Positions 11,011 to 22,123 of a stretch of 64,000 nt of DNA are shown piece after piece (the stretch's first letter is position 1; the number at the start of each line of letters is the position of its first letter). The translations under genes were made by a program, and so were the position numbers. A model generated the notes under the pieces. That model ran no database searches. It was not told where the DNA came from and saw nothing but the letters and a program-made list of their open reading frames with translations. This DNA is from Endomychus coccineus (taxonomy: Eukaryota; Arthropoda; Insecta; Coleoptera; Endomychidae): the NCBI GenBank assembly GCA_958510875.1, contig OY294071.1, positions 34,688,581-34,752,580 of the forward strand, given 5' to 3'.

Positions 11011-11332
11011 TCTACTTATGGCTTATATAGGGGATTGTTCCCAGTATTTTCTCTATGATAGCCATAGGGCAAGACCTTTTGGTCCTATTATGCATATGCA
11101 TGCGAGCCTTTGGGTCTTCTTAATTCCCCTTGTTTGGTAATTTGCTTGGTTTTAGCGCTCCAAGCTAGATCCACATATATGAGCAGTTCAAAGTGTTGAA
11201 GTCTTATCAGCATTAGAAGAAACAAAAATTGGTTCAACGTTAATCACTTTTTTTACAACTGTCACGATGTCGTTATCAAATTTCTTATTGGAGAAGTTTT
11301 TTTTCTTCAAAGCATTAAAAATGGGCTAGATG

Positions 11333-11490
11333 GGATGTATATTGAAAATCGGGTAGGAATCCTTGGAAGATGATGCTAGAACAGGAAGGAAGATGAAAGT
11401 GGTGACAGATGACAACATTTACCTTGTTGAGGATCTCGTATTGGGCGATCGACATTTCTGGGACCTGAACCCTTCTGCGGGATAAGTACC
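11333..11490 (+). pseudogene. Mariner N-terminal fragment
   Basis: The plus frame reads ESLEDDARTGRKMKVVTDDN then YLVEDLVLGDR, the linker and second helix-turn-helix of mariner transposases (family pattern SLEDDPRSGRP..TDENI..V..LV..DRR). Its DNA closely resembles the corresponding part of the mariner at 105-900, so both derive from one family. Only about 50 codons remain. Confidence 0.8.
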
Positions 11491-11850
11491 AGTACAATAC
11501 TGGATGAACTCAAAAAAGTGGTAGACAACAAGAGATCCCATCACTGGATAGGATTAAAAGAACTGATGCTACTTCTAGAAAACTATAACCAGTCTGATGA
11601 CTGTATCAACGTAAGAAAATAAACTCAGAATACTAATGGGAATTCTAACTGAGCACTGCCAGCTGGAACGACACCTTCAGAAGCTCAGATTCGTGAAAGA
11701 AGAAGATAACAGATTCTGGGAAGAGAAGGACGAAATCTCCATCTATAGCTACAGGGTTGGGGGACCTGTTATAGCCGCTGAGATATCCTGAACAGCGCAG
11801 CAATAGAAGGGGACTCAATAGACCTATAAGGCCGCAGTGTGCAAATATCA
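11491..11850 (+). pseudogene. RNase H-type LINE tail
   Basis: Broken plus-strand frames read HWIGLKELMLLLENYN near 11545 and RILMGILTEHCQLERHLQKL near 11610-11670, with RFWEEKDE after it. This is the same post-RNase H tail block as at 10350-11010 and 44880, in the opposite orientation to the former. Stops and missing cysteines show advanced decay. Confidence 0.6.
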
Positions 11851-13635
11851 CCTACGCAATACAATATAATATAATATGCCATACTTTCCAGAATTTGCTC
11901 GTCTATTACGATACATTTGGGGTGATAACATTAAATCTAACTTGTAAAACCTAGATTTGGTATTGAATTGTGACCTTTGGTCCGCAAAAATCTTGATCAT
12001 ATAGGTAAAAATGATTAGTCGGAACCTCTGAGCTATTTCATTTATAATTACTGCCACTATATATAAAGTAATTGATAATAAGTCTACAGTTTGTATTACT
12101 TTCCAAATATTGGACATATCTGTGTGTATGTGTGTGTTTAATTTATTCCCAGACCTCTTGTTAGATATATTTAACAAACTTGATATAACGAAAGCATTAA
12201 AGTTTGTGGAAAATGCATAAATATAAAAGAGTCACCTTTCAATATAGATTTCTGTATTATTGTATACCTTATAGGATTTTATGGGAGAATTTAGCATAAG
12301 GCCTATGATTCTATAGGACAAAAATGAATATCGGGCTACAGCTCTTATATTTATATATTTTATATTCCAGTTTTGTTATTTCGATAGAAATACATTTTAC
12401 GAGAGACGAAAATAAAGATAAAGCTACGTTTGTTGAATCCAAACCAAATTTCATGCAAATTTTCTGGATCGTCCACATTACAATTCACGTAAAATCCTCC
12501 ATTGTGCTTTGAATTGTCCATATTCCATATCTGTCATGAGTTTTATATTGACAAAATAACAATAGAAGTAAGCTGTTATTTGAACAAACCTTTCTTTGTG
12601 CTGCCAATGAATACTTTAACAATTTTTGCTGCGGGCCATTTCCTCGTTTTGTGACCCTGGACTATTTCCAATATCGTGTCATCATTGTTCTTCATCTTAA
12701 GTTGTGATATTGTAGACGTGCCAACTAATGTTGAATTCTTCAGTACATCGACATATACAGTATATGACAGGAAGCTACATTATTATTCTATGAATCTATT
12801 TCTGTGTGCCCATAATCTGAAACAAGAGAAGATTCTAATAACATTTCTTTTTGAAAAAATATTTATAACATTATATGATATATGCATGGAAAGAATTGTT
12901 TCATTGGGTTATTATTAATATTATTGTCACTGGAGTAAGTTCGTTTTTGTTTAGTCAACGTAATTGTTATCATTTACTCATTAGCAAGGCTAATTTGTGT
13001 TGACGACAAACCAAAGACGAAAATATGTACAAAAGTTCTGCATTCAACGAAAGATACCTACAGCATAGCCTACTCTAATAATAGGTCGGAATACTGATGA
13101 CTCATCGCATCGTGACGTCACATACTTAGATTTACAGAATACGCATGTCTCCATTTGAAAACCATACTCACTTTATTTTGACTGGTCTCAAACGCAGTTT
13201 TAATTTCTTCAAAATTTGAGTGGATTTTTACTGTTCCATATTAACTTGATACGACACCTAATACCCTGATTATGACTGCAAAAGCGTAAGCTTAGAACCT
13301 TAACTGTGATTACAGCAATAAATTTTCGTACATAATAAAACAAAAGGTGTATCTTCTATTTAAACCTGATTAATAAGTTATAGAATTCATTTGATTTATC
13401 AACATGATTAAATTCTATACAATTTGCGTTGATCGACCGCTCAAAAGAGTTATATATCTTAGAGAATCGATGAAGCTTCTGATATTGCATTTAATGTTAT
13501 AGAAACTTAATTATCACCTTTAGGACCCTGCTGGCGCTGGCCGAATGGGACAACTACATTGTGAAGATAAGAAATGATATCTTGAATAGCAAATGTCCAC
13601 GGATAGCTAATCTTGAAAATTCTTGGCTTCGCGTC
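11851..13635. other. No gene recognised
   Basis: About 1.8 kb of AT-rich DNA with a short TG-rich run near 12121-12140. No coding pattern or element terminus. Confidence 0.4.
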
Positions 13636-14290
13636 ATAATAGCACGGCTTGATGCCGACTCACCTGTTCTCAAGCAGAAATGTTGGTTCAAATATGACGA
13701 AGACATTTGAATCGAAAGGTTCACTTCCGACCCTAGATTTATTACTCAGTCGACAGACTGGCGGTACTTTGAGACATTCTGTGTTTCCAAAACCCACTCA
13801 CACTGATATATACCTCATTGGTCTTTCCCGTCACCACCCTGCCCAAAAGCAATCTGTCATAAGCTCCTTGGTCCACAGAGCTGCTTACTAATTACAAAAT
13901 CAATCCTTAACATCAGAATTAAAACACCTCTCATCTGTCTTATTATCAAATAATATTTGTCATTCTCGTCTTTCTACACTTTTAAAACATTCTCAGTTTT
14001 ACAAACCTATCAAAGATCCCTTCCTCCTCTTTATTTAGAAGGTGTTTATAGCATTCCATGTTCTTGCGGTAGAGTCTACATTGGTGAAACAGGTCGTACA
14101 GTAGCTACTCATGTGAAAGAACAAGAGCGTTGTACAAGGGCACCACAAGGGCGGGGCAGGTGCCAGAACGGAGTTAACTACCAGAATAAAGGCATAATAA
14201 ATACCGCTACATAAGCCAGAAGAATCAGTTTGAATTCAATCCTCACATGAAGATTTCACCAGAAGTGATGCTATTCACGTAACAACTGAG
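13636..14290 (+). pseudogene. Penelope-like element PLE-1, copy 2, C-terminal part
   Basis: Begins at the catalytic region, which is degraded: KQKCWFKYDEDI stands where copy 1 has KCWFRYVDDTF. It continues with TLRHSVFPKPTHTDIYL and HHPAQKQSVISSLVHRAAY (13800-13890). In a new frame the GIY-YIG segment is well preserved, GVYSIPCSCGRVYIGETGR at about 14043-14100, followed by VATHVKE. The untranslated end resembles copy 1. Frameshifted and 5'-truncated. Copy 1 is separated from it by about 5.5 kb in the same orientation. Confidence 0.85.
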
Positions 14291-14890
14291 GAAACTATCT
14301 AGAATCAAGAGTATTCCAAGGGATGGTTTTATAACCTTCTTTCTTCTCCAAACTGGCTGACTTAGTTTTGATATTATAGATGACACTACTAATACGCATA
14401 TTGGTTAGAAATAATATACAACTAATTGGGTCCTAGTATGTATATAATACAAGTAGTAATATAACAATATAATACCCATTCGTTTATAATATTTAGTCCA
14501 AGATAAATGAATATGAGTGATAACATCCCATATTCAGTACGCAATAATATAAGTAATTATTAGATATTATTCAATAAACAATTGCAAGATATGATCGAAA
14601 TATCCCCCATAAACATGTTTTCCGTACAAGTATTGCTCGAATTTTGGCATGCCTTTGTAGTTTCTATCTGAATCTTCTAAAATATTGATTGGAAAAACTA
14701 GCGTAAGGAATGATTTCATACTCAATTTATTGTATTTGTGCTCTTTCACGAATCTTTATTATACTCTTAAAGTTCGTTCCAGAATGTAACATTTAGATGC
14801 GGCTATTGGATAATTTGTATCGTCGTTAATTCTATTTTTATTCCGCAGATTGATGGTTTTTTTATTTATGTAATAAAATGGGGCAACTAA
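14291..14890. other. No gene recognised
   Basis: AT-rich sequence between PLE-1 copy 2 and the LINE-D insertion. No motif seen. Confidence 0.4.
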
Positions 14891-17160
14891 TTTTATAAAA
14901 CTCAATCATTTTGATTCATCATGAATACTGGTCTGATTCCGCTGATCTAATTGTGATATATAGTCAATCATTTGGTTCAGACAAAAAAATCTCTCAAAAT
15001 TGCGACGTATATTTGAAGCACATTAATAAAGAAGAACTAGTAAAAGAACTCAAAAATACAACATGGAGCTCAGTTTATGACTGTCCCTCAATTGACGAGG
15101 CAACTAATATGTTTATTGAAACAGTAATGAATAAAGTGCAATTGTGCACGAAATATATCAAAAAAACATCAAATCCAAAAAAGAGGAAAGCTTGGATAAC
15201 AAGGGGCATAATAAAATCAATAAAACAAAGAGATTGGCTATTCAAAAAACATCACCAGCAACCTGATAATGTAATATTCAAAAATGAATACACCACTTAT
15301 AGAAATATCCTGAACCGCGTGATCAAAGACACTAAATGTAAATTTTATCAACAAGAAATTGAGAAAAATAATAAATCTTCAACATCCCTTTGGCAAACAA
15401 TAAATAAGATTTGTGGCAAAAATTCAAAAAACAAATGTGATGTATCTGAAATATATGATTCCAATGATCAATTAATAAAAGATCCCAAAAAATTACCTAA
15501 CATATTTAACAATTTATATTCATCTATTGGTAATAAGTTAGCTAGTAAAATTAAACCAAACATCAATTATAAAGAGAAAACTAACACCCAAAAAAACTCG
15601 TTTTATATGACACCGGTAACTGTAAATGAAATAAGAAACATAGTTATCCAATTAAAAAAAATAAAAAATCACCTGGTATTGATGGTATAAGAGCAGAGAC
15701 TGTAAAGAATATCTGCAACTATATAGTTGAACCTTTAACATTCATAATAAACAGCGCATTCCAATCTGGTATATGTCCAACTGCGTTTAAAACTTCAGTA
15801 ATCAGACCAATATTTAAGAAAGGGGACAAAACAAAGGTACTGAATTATAGGCCCATATCATTAATTACCTGTTTCACGAAAATTTTTGAAACTGCCATAA
15901 AAAAATCGGATGAAAATATTTCTCAAAAAATATAACATTTTAAAAAACAATCAGTTTGGTTTTAGGGAAGGAGTTTCAACACAAGACGCCATTGGCAAAT
16001 TAACTAATAAAATCTATAACTCCTTAGATAGAGATGATTGCTGCTTGTGTGTTTTTATAGATTTAGAAAAAGCTTTTGACACCGTGAACCATACCCAACT
16101 TTTAGAATGTCTGGAACACAGTGGCATACGAGGCATAACCTTAACTTTATTCAAAAACTATTTAACAAAGAGAAATCAAAAGGTAGAGATAAATGGTAAT
16201 TTAAGTGAAACATTAACAAACGAATACGGAGTACCACAAGGTACGGTATTGGGACCACTGTTGTTCAATATTTATTTAAATAATTTATTTATACAAGACA
16301 CGCAAGGAGAGATCATCAGTTTTGCCGATGACACTGTAGTTTTCTATTGTGCTACAAATTGGACTGAATTAAAATCGATAGTGGAAACAGATATGGAATC
16401 TGTGAAAGAATGGTTTGATAAAAGACAACTCTCAATAAATATTGACAAAACATATTACATGCCTTATGGGTGTTACTCGAATTCACTACCAGAATATGAG
16501 GAATTGAATATAAATTCAACAAACCCTCTTAAAATTAAAGAAATTAGCACAATAAAATATCTAGGTGTAGAAATCGACAAACACCTAAGATGGGAAAAAC
16601 ATATGGATTTCCTTAGTAGAAAAATAAGGACACTAATACCTAGTTTTAAATATTTGAATAAAATAGTAGATACTAAAACATTAATAACTGTCTACAAATC
16701 ATTAGTTGAACCTCATATAAGATACGGGATAATAGTATGGGGAGGAGTCTTAGACACTCATTTATATCAACTAAATATAACACAAAAATGGATATTGAAA
16801 CTCATATTAAATGAAAGTAAATTGTATTCTACTGAAAAACTATATGAAGTTACACAACAAATGGATATCCGGCAACTATATACATTGCAAATTATGATAA
16901 ATGACCCTCCACTTGAAAACATAAAACCAAATAACAATCCATATAACACACGAAATAAAAAATACATGATCCCCATTGAAAAGATGAAAAAATCAATCGG
17001 GCAGAGATCACAAGCTTACCTTTATCCAAAGTTATTCAATATCTTAGATACTGAGATTAAAATACTTTCAAACAAAAACATTTTCAGAAAAGAGTTGAAA
17101 CAATTTATACTGAAAAATAGAAAGAAAATAAACCATGTATTCTCAACAACTCGTAGTTAA
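14890..17160 (+). pseudogene. LINE-D reverse transcriptase, nearly intact but with two A-run frameshifts
   Basis: A 5'-truncated CR1/Jockey-type ORF2. The first frame (14911-15690) covers the linker after the endonuclease. The middle (about 15660-15900, a different frame) carries SPGIDGIRAETV and YRPISLITC. The last frame (15910-17160, 416 residues) holds NQFGFREGVSTQDAI, FIDLEKAFDTVNHTQLL, GVPQGTVLGPLLFNIYLNN, the catalytic FADDTVVFY near 16320, YLGVEIDKHLRW, and the C-terminal SLVEPHIRYGIIVWGG. Frames 1, 3 and 1 are used in turn. Both switches sit in runs of six or seven A (about 15653-15668 and 15900-15906) and cancel each other, so a single base at each would restore continuity. A recent insertion or a base-calling artefact is possible. 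Confidence 0.9.
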
Positions 17161-17650
17161 AAGCATGTTTGTGCAAAATAAAAATTAGAAGCTACAATTT
17201 TATTTCTAACAAACTTTATTATTGTTTTCGCTGAAAACAATTAAATTCAATTCATATTAAACATTTTATTATTTTCTCATTTATCGAATGATTCATTCAA
17301 ATTTTATTGAGTTACAAAATTAACTTATAATGTATACTTTTAAACTGTAAATATAAATAAATTGATATATATATAAATGTACATGTGTGTATTATTATGT
17401 TATTATATATTATATATTATTATTATAAAATCTCAATCTAAATATGTCATTATAATGTATATGTCATTATAATGTATATGTATGTGTGTATGCATATGTA
17501 TATATTCGTACATTTCCTCACGCACAAGCTACGGCTTCTGTGAGTATTGTTCGTTTATTTATTAATACAAAATTATTGAACTTTTGTATTGTAACTAACT
17601 GCATATTGAAATAAACGTTATTATTATTATTATATTATTATTATTATTTT
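17161..17650 (+). mobile_element. LINE-D 3' UTR and (TTA)n tail
   Basis: AT-rich untranslated region after the LINE-D stop, with TA/TG microsatellite and a 17-base direct duplication near 17445-17478. It ends in a (TTA)n run at 17619-17650, a typical 3' terminus for LINEs that lack poly(A). Confidence 0.7.
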
Positions 17651-17749
17651 CTTCGTAAGAAGAGTGACAAGATTTAAATGTATCTATTGGAAGAAAGGAC
17701 ACCTGCCAATAAAATCTGCTTCACTAATATATTGACACATGAATAAAGT

Positions 17750-18424
17750 CATCAATAATATGTTTGTGGGTGAATCCATCAATAATATAATGTAGAGTTG
17801 ATAAATTCATTATCGATATGTTGGTGCATGGACACATTCATACTTACATAATATGGAGCATACACAAATTCTGTAATGTAATTTTGGTATATGAATAGGA
17901 CCATGATAATATAAGGGAACATGAATAAATTCGTCAATAACATGAATATGTCCATAGTAATACAGTGGACAATCAATAAATCTATCAATTATATAATGGG
18001 GCATGAATAAATTCATTAATAACGTGAATTATAATATAATATGACAGGAAAAAATTCGTTAATAACGTGTTGGGGTATGAATACATCCATAATAATACAG
18101 TTGAGCATGCACACCTCTATGAATTATATGAAGGAGCATGAATAAATTCATTAATAACATGTTGGTGCATGATACCACCATAATAAAACAGTGAAGCATG
18201 AATGCCCATATAACTTAAGTAATGGGGCATGAATAAATTCATTAATAACGTTTGTGAATGAATATGTTCATAGTACCATAAATAAATCTATCAATTATAT
18301 AATGGGGCATGAATAAATTCATTAATAACGTTGGTGAATGAATACATACATGATAATGTAATGTATCAGGAACTAATTCGTTAATAACATGTTGGGGTAT
18401 GGATACATCCATAATAACACAGTT
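17750..18424. repeat. Degenerate minisatellite, left block
   Basis: Imperfect tandem units built from GCATGAATAAATTCATTAA, a run ending in ATGTTGGTGCATGAATAC, and CATAATAATACAGT. The key phrase recurs near 17924, 18002, 18136, 18226 and 18306, spaced about 80-135 bp. The array continues at 20740 after an insertion. Confidence 0.85.
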
Positions 18425-18459
18425 TGTAACGATTTCACTTTTGAATAAATCGTTACAAA
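18423..18459. repeat. 13-bp perfect hairpin at the start of the insertion
   Basis: 18423-18435 and 18447-18459 are exact reverse complements with an 11-base loop. The hairpin sits on the left boundary of the 2.3 kb insertion; part of the left arm is target DNA. Confidence 0.75.
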
Positions 18460-19335
18460 TCATTATCATGATAGAAACCTATAATAATTTGATTTTATAT
18501 CCTTGAACTCCCTCCCAATTAAAGAACTCTATCTCAAATGATATAGTTAACTGTATTCAATTAATAAGGTGCGGATTCATCGAATACTATATTGTTACCC
18601 CCATATCCGAATTATTAATTAGGAAGGGAGACTCGGAATAAAACCGGTTGCGGTTGATAACTAACCATCTTTGGTGTTTCTGTGAAGACAAGGTAGGTCT
18701 TAATCAAAGTTATTAATTAAATTGTTTTTTGAGTAGCATTGAATCTTTGATATTTCATTCATAATCAGGCTTACTCTGATTTATACAAAACTTTGATTGT
18801 TTCCTGCTCTTATAACAGGCACCTACATCTCTTGATTATAGATATTGTAATTTCATTCATATTATCATTTATTCAATTGACCAAATCACTTGATTCCATT
18901 TTTTGAATACACGTGGGATTATTATATCGTATATTTTTTGCTTTTAACTCCTCGTAATACGAACAACGTAGCGTTATCCAAATCGAAAACGTACGAAACA
19001 TATAGAGGATGGGCTAGAACTAACAACCACTCCATAATTATAATTCCACAAGCCTTGTTTCCAATACCTTCGATTACAGAGTTAACGTGGGACTTGTTAA
19101 ACAATCCCGTAATCGTAATAAAGAGTATTTATAATACGAAATCCACCCACGTGGTTCTAGGAATCTCTGAACCTTAACTCATATTTGACTTTCAAACTCA
19201 ATTCATTTTTCTCTAATCTTGTTTAAAGTCATTTCGTTAAAATTGTAGTGAATTCTGAATAATTGTCACATATTAATCTAATTTGTAATTGTAATCATAA
19301 TTTATCTTGGCTTCACCTATCAACATTTTTCTAGC
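18460..19335. other. No gene recognised inside the 2.3 kb insertion
   Basis: A 95-codon plus frame at 18890-19177 has no recognisable motif and is probably chance. No similarity to the other elements in the window that I can see. Confidence 0.35.
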
Positions 19336-19339
19336 TTAA

Positions 19340-20086
19340 CTCAGCTATTTTTTTTGGGAATATGTATAGATGAACATTTAAAGTGGAATGAGCATATCAC
19401 TTATTTATGTACAAAGCTTAGTAAAGTATGCTTCGCCCTAAAATCATTGTCACGATTTCTAGACACTACTGTATTGAAAGCTGTATACTATGCAAACTTC
19501 TACTCCTATTTACAGTATGGAATAGTAGTGTGGGGAGGGTCAACCAATCTGGAAGACTTATTCCTCCTTCAGAAAAGAGCTGTCAGAGTAATGTTCGGGA
19601 TGAAATCACTGGAATCTTGCAGAGGAGTTTTCAGAACAAATGCCATACTCACTGTTCCTGGGATATATCTATACAGATGTCTAGTATATCTCTCTAACTA
19701 TCCTGAAAACTTCAAAAAATTTATGAATGTACATGAGTACACTACTAGGAATATATGTAATTTCGCGTTGCCAATCCATAGGTTCTCACTAACAGAGAAG
19801 GGCAGTATATACTCCTGCATGAAAGTGTTCAATAAATTGCCACTTCACATTAAAAGAGAACTGCCTTATCCAAAATATTTCAATAAACTTGTGTATAATT
19901 TTATTTGTGAATGTGAGCCATATACACTCAGGGAATTTTTATAGAATATTTTTATAGTAATATATAAGTAGTAGTAAACCCGACTTATTTCAAACATGTA
20001 TCTTGTTATATATCCCAATGTGTAACATGTTGTATGTCCCATGAAATTAATAAATAATTCTATTCTATTCTATTCTATTCTATTCA
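19340..20086 (+). pseudogene. LINE-E, strongly 5'-truncated, with (ATTCT)n tail
   Basis: An open frame of 196 codons (19354-19944) covers only the thumb and C-terminus of a CR1/Jockey-type reverse transcriptase. It reads LGICIDEHLKWNEHITYL, YSYLQYGIVVWGG, LLQKRAVRVMFG and KVFNKLPLHIK. The true frame runs in from a T-run at about 19340 where the element is truncated. After the stop come about 110 bp of UTR and an (ATTCT)n tail at 20056-20085. The uninterrupted frame suggests a fairly recent insertion. The catalytic domain is absent, so it is dead on arrival. Confidence 0.85.
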
Positions 20087-20739
20087 CAGCGCCAATACTG
20101 AGCCATTGCAAATATTAAATTTTACTTCTCTTGTGGACATCCTACTCGTGTATTTTCTTTCTTTTTCGATAGGAGGATATTGGATCCAATACACTACTAG
20201 AGAGCTCGCGGAACCACCATCAGGACCATAGGAGAGACACAGGGGAGTAATTTTAATATCTCTGTTGCAACTTTCATTACCATGATTATTAGATGCTGGT
20301 CGTAATTGCTGAGTCAAAGTAGATTGATTATCTTTATTTACAATTGTTTCAATTCAATATCGGTGCCCCGAAAGGGCATGCGAGTTTGTATAACGATTTT
20401 TCTATTGTTCATTAATAATTGAATATATTTGTTATTGTTTTTATATGCTTTGTTTCTTTTCCTGTTTACTTACTACCAATTCAATGATGCTTATTTCTTT
20501 ATTTATGACAGCCTGAAATTCTTCTTTTTTAACTCGTGGTGGCGCCCAGGGTTCGTTGTTTAAAAAGTAACAGGGCAAGTATCATTATTGTTAACGAAAA
20601 GGGCCGAACAACCACGAATTCGAGTTAGTTTGGGAAATATTAAGAACTTGGGTAAATTCATCTTTTTGATTAATTAAGAATCAAGGGAAGGTGGAAATTG
20701 TGTAGCTTACATTTGGCACCCAACAATTATTTCATTACA
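20087..20739. other. Right part of the 2.3 kb insertion, no gene
   Basis: Non-coding. Contains TGGCGCCCA near 20539 and TGGCACCCA near 20713, which look like retroelement primer-binding strings but cannot be confirmed without a paired LTR. Confidence 0.3.
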
Positions 20740-21115
20740 AGTTGAGCATGCACACCTCTATGAATTATATGAAGGGGCATGAAGAAATTCATTAATAACA
20801 TGTTGGTGCATGCTGCCACCATTATAAAACAGTGAATCATGAATGCCCATATAACTTACATAATGGGGCATAAATAAATTCATTAATAACATGTTAATAC
20901 TTGAATATGTCCTTAATAATACAGTAGAGCATGAATTCCTCTATCAAATATATGGAGGGTTATGAATTAAGTCATTTAAAACATGAATACAGAAGAGCAT
21001 GAATACTCCTATCAATTATATGAAGGGTCATGAATAAATTCATTATGAACATGTTGGTATTGTTGGTGCATGAATACGTACATAATAATATAATGTGGCA
21101 TGCTGGAAAACAAGG
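20740..21115. repeat. Degenerate minisatellite, right block
   Basis: Continuation of the array at 17750-18424. Bases 20740-20900 match 18106-18260 with few differences (GAGCATGCACACCTCTATGA, then AAATTCATTAATAACATG). Later units are more degenerate. Confidence 0.85.
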
Positions 21116-21394
21116 ATAAATTAAATACAATACCAGAACATATTGTCTAAGGAAGAAGAACACGAAAGAACAATAAAACCAAAATGGGACAACAGAAGGC
21201 AGTCGAAAAAGCAAATAACACACAAGGAGAAATTAATACCAGGCTGTCCAGAGCAATGGTGAAAAGGCAGTTTCACACAACCTGAGGATGTTCGGAGGGG
21301 TTTTAGTCGGTATGAGTCCGACACTATTTGAAGCGATATATCCCAAGTGTCAAGGATCCATGATAGATTTCCCCAAGAACGAAAAAAAATAAGG
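21116..21394 (+). mobile_element. 3' end of an R1-type LINE abutting TTAGG repeats
   Basis: Truncated 3' part ending in an A-rich tail (GAAAAAAAATAAGGG) directly followed by TTAGG repeats. It shares with the fuller element at 21501-25357 a 3'-UTR hairpin: TTTTA then GTCGG (21306-21310), CCGAC (21318-21322), then ACTA. Only a short C-terminal coding remnant could be present. Confidence 0.65.
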
Positions 21395-21500
21395 GTTGGT
21401 TAGGTTAGGTTAGGTTAGGTTAGGTTAAGTTAGGTTAGGTTAGGTTAGGTTATGTCAGTTTAGGTTAGGTTAGGTTAAGTTATGTTAGATTAGGTTAGGA
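21395..21500 (+). repeat. TTAGG-type repeat array (interstitial telomeric)
   Basis: About 20 units of TTAGG with single-base variants (TTAAG, TTATG, TTAGA). TTAGG is the common insect telomere repeat. The degeneracy and the LINE sequence on both sides indicate an internal or old array rather than a chromosome end. Confidence 0.9.
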
Positions 21501-21899
21501 TCCCCTCCTAGGAGTCATATCACCTTGTCGTTGGTAGAGGGGCTGAGTACCTGTGATCTCAGAGGCTATACCGGTAGGTTTACCACGCCGGGCCGTCCAG
21601 GAAGTGAACAGGGAAACCAAGAAATGACTCAACCTCCCAGGGAAAGCGTCGTAAAAAACGCTACGGGGGTGGCGACCCGTGGAACAGAGATCCCAAGCTG
21701 CGGGCGGAAGCTTACCAACCACTCGCAAATACCGGAAGGCCGGACCTCAGTTCGAACCACTGGATGGTAAGCCAGAGAGGAGTGTGCTGAGAATCTGGAG
21801 ACGGGGAGCTTGCCTTAATTGGCCGGCTCGCGAGGCATAAACCTCTATAAAAAACCGACAGCGAAGTCGTAAAAACCTGCGAAAACCGGGCGAAATTCG

Positions 21900-22123
21900 T
21901 AGTATATAGCCTTACCCAGGCATGCAGGGCTCTGCAGGGGTGGACCAACTTCCCTAGCTCATCGTGGGAAAATCATGGAACCAGATGGTGCCCTAACGAA
22001 CCTAAGTGCTTGAACTGCGAAGGAAAAGGCCACAACACCTTCGAAAGGAAGTGTCCCAATCAGAGGAAGTTGAATCTCTCACGTAAAATCAGTGATGAGA
22101 GTCCTCCAAGTCAACGTCAATAG
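21900..22123 (+). pseudogene. R1-type ORF1 (Gag-like) C-terminal remnant
   Basis: One open frame runs to TAG at 22121-22123. It contains KCLNCEGKGHNTFERKCP at about 22004-22057, a CX2CX4HX6C zinc knuckle of the kind ending R1-clade ORF1 proteins, which bind element RNA. R1-clade ORF1 is usually several hundred codons, but only about 400 bp separate this frame from the TTAGG junction. Most of ORF1 is therefore deleted. The frame overlaps the ORF2 ATG by 29 bases. Confidence 0.6.

Larger units (their letters stand above)
18425..20739. mobile_element. 2.3 kb insertion with AGTT target duplication inside the minisatellite
   Basis: The minisatellite is interrupted exactly here. AGTT occurs at 18421-18424 and again at 20740-20743. 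Joining the flanks recreates the sibling unit at 18095-18125. The inserted DNA starts TGTAACGATTT and ends TTTCATTACA, i.e. TGTAA...TTACA termini. No transposase or pol is visible inside, and the two ends do not repeat each other over hundreds of bases. It could be an LTR-type non-autonomous element (TG...CA ends, a TGGCACCCAAC string near 20713) or a DNA element with very short inverted ends. A LINE fragment (19340-20086) is nested within it. Confidence 0.65.

Noticed and set aside
18890..19177. 95-codon open frame inside the 2.3 kb insertion as its transposase
   Set aside because: Too short and without DNA-binding or catalytic motifs.
20530..20725. TGGCGCCCA and TGGCACCCA as primer-binding sites defining an LTR retrotransposon
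   Set aside because: No LTR pair or gag-pol is visible nearby, so the strings alone are not enough; recorded only as a note.
17750..21115. Regular-looking repeats as a CRISPR array
   Set aside because: Units are degenerate, of unequal spacing and without unique spacers; the context is a eukaryotic genome. It is a minisatellite.
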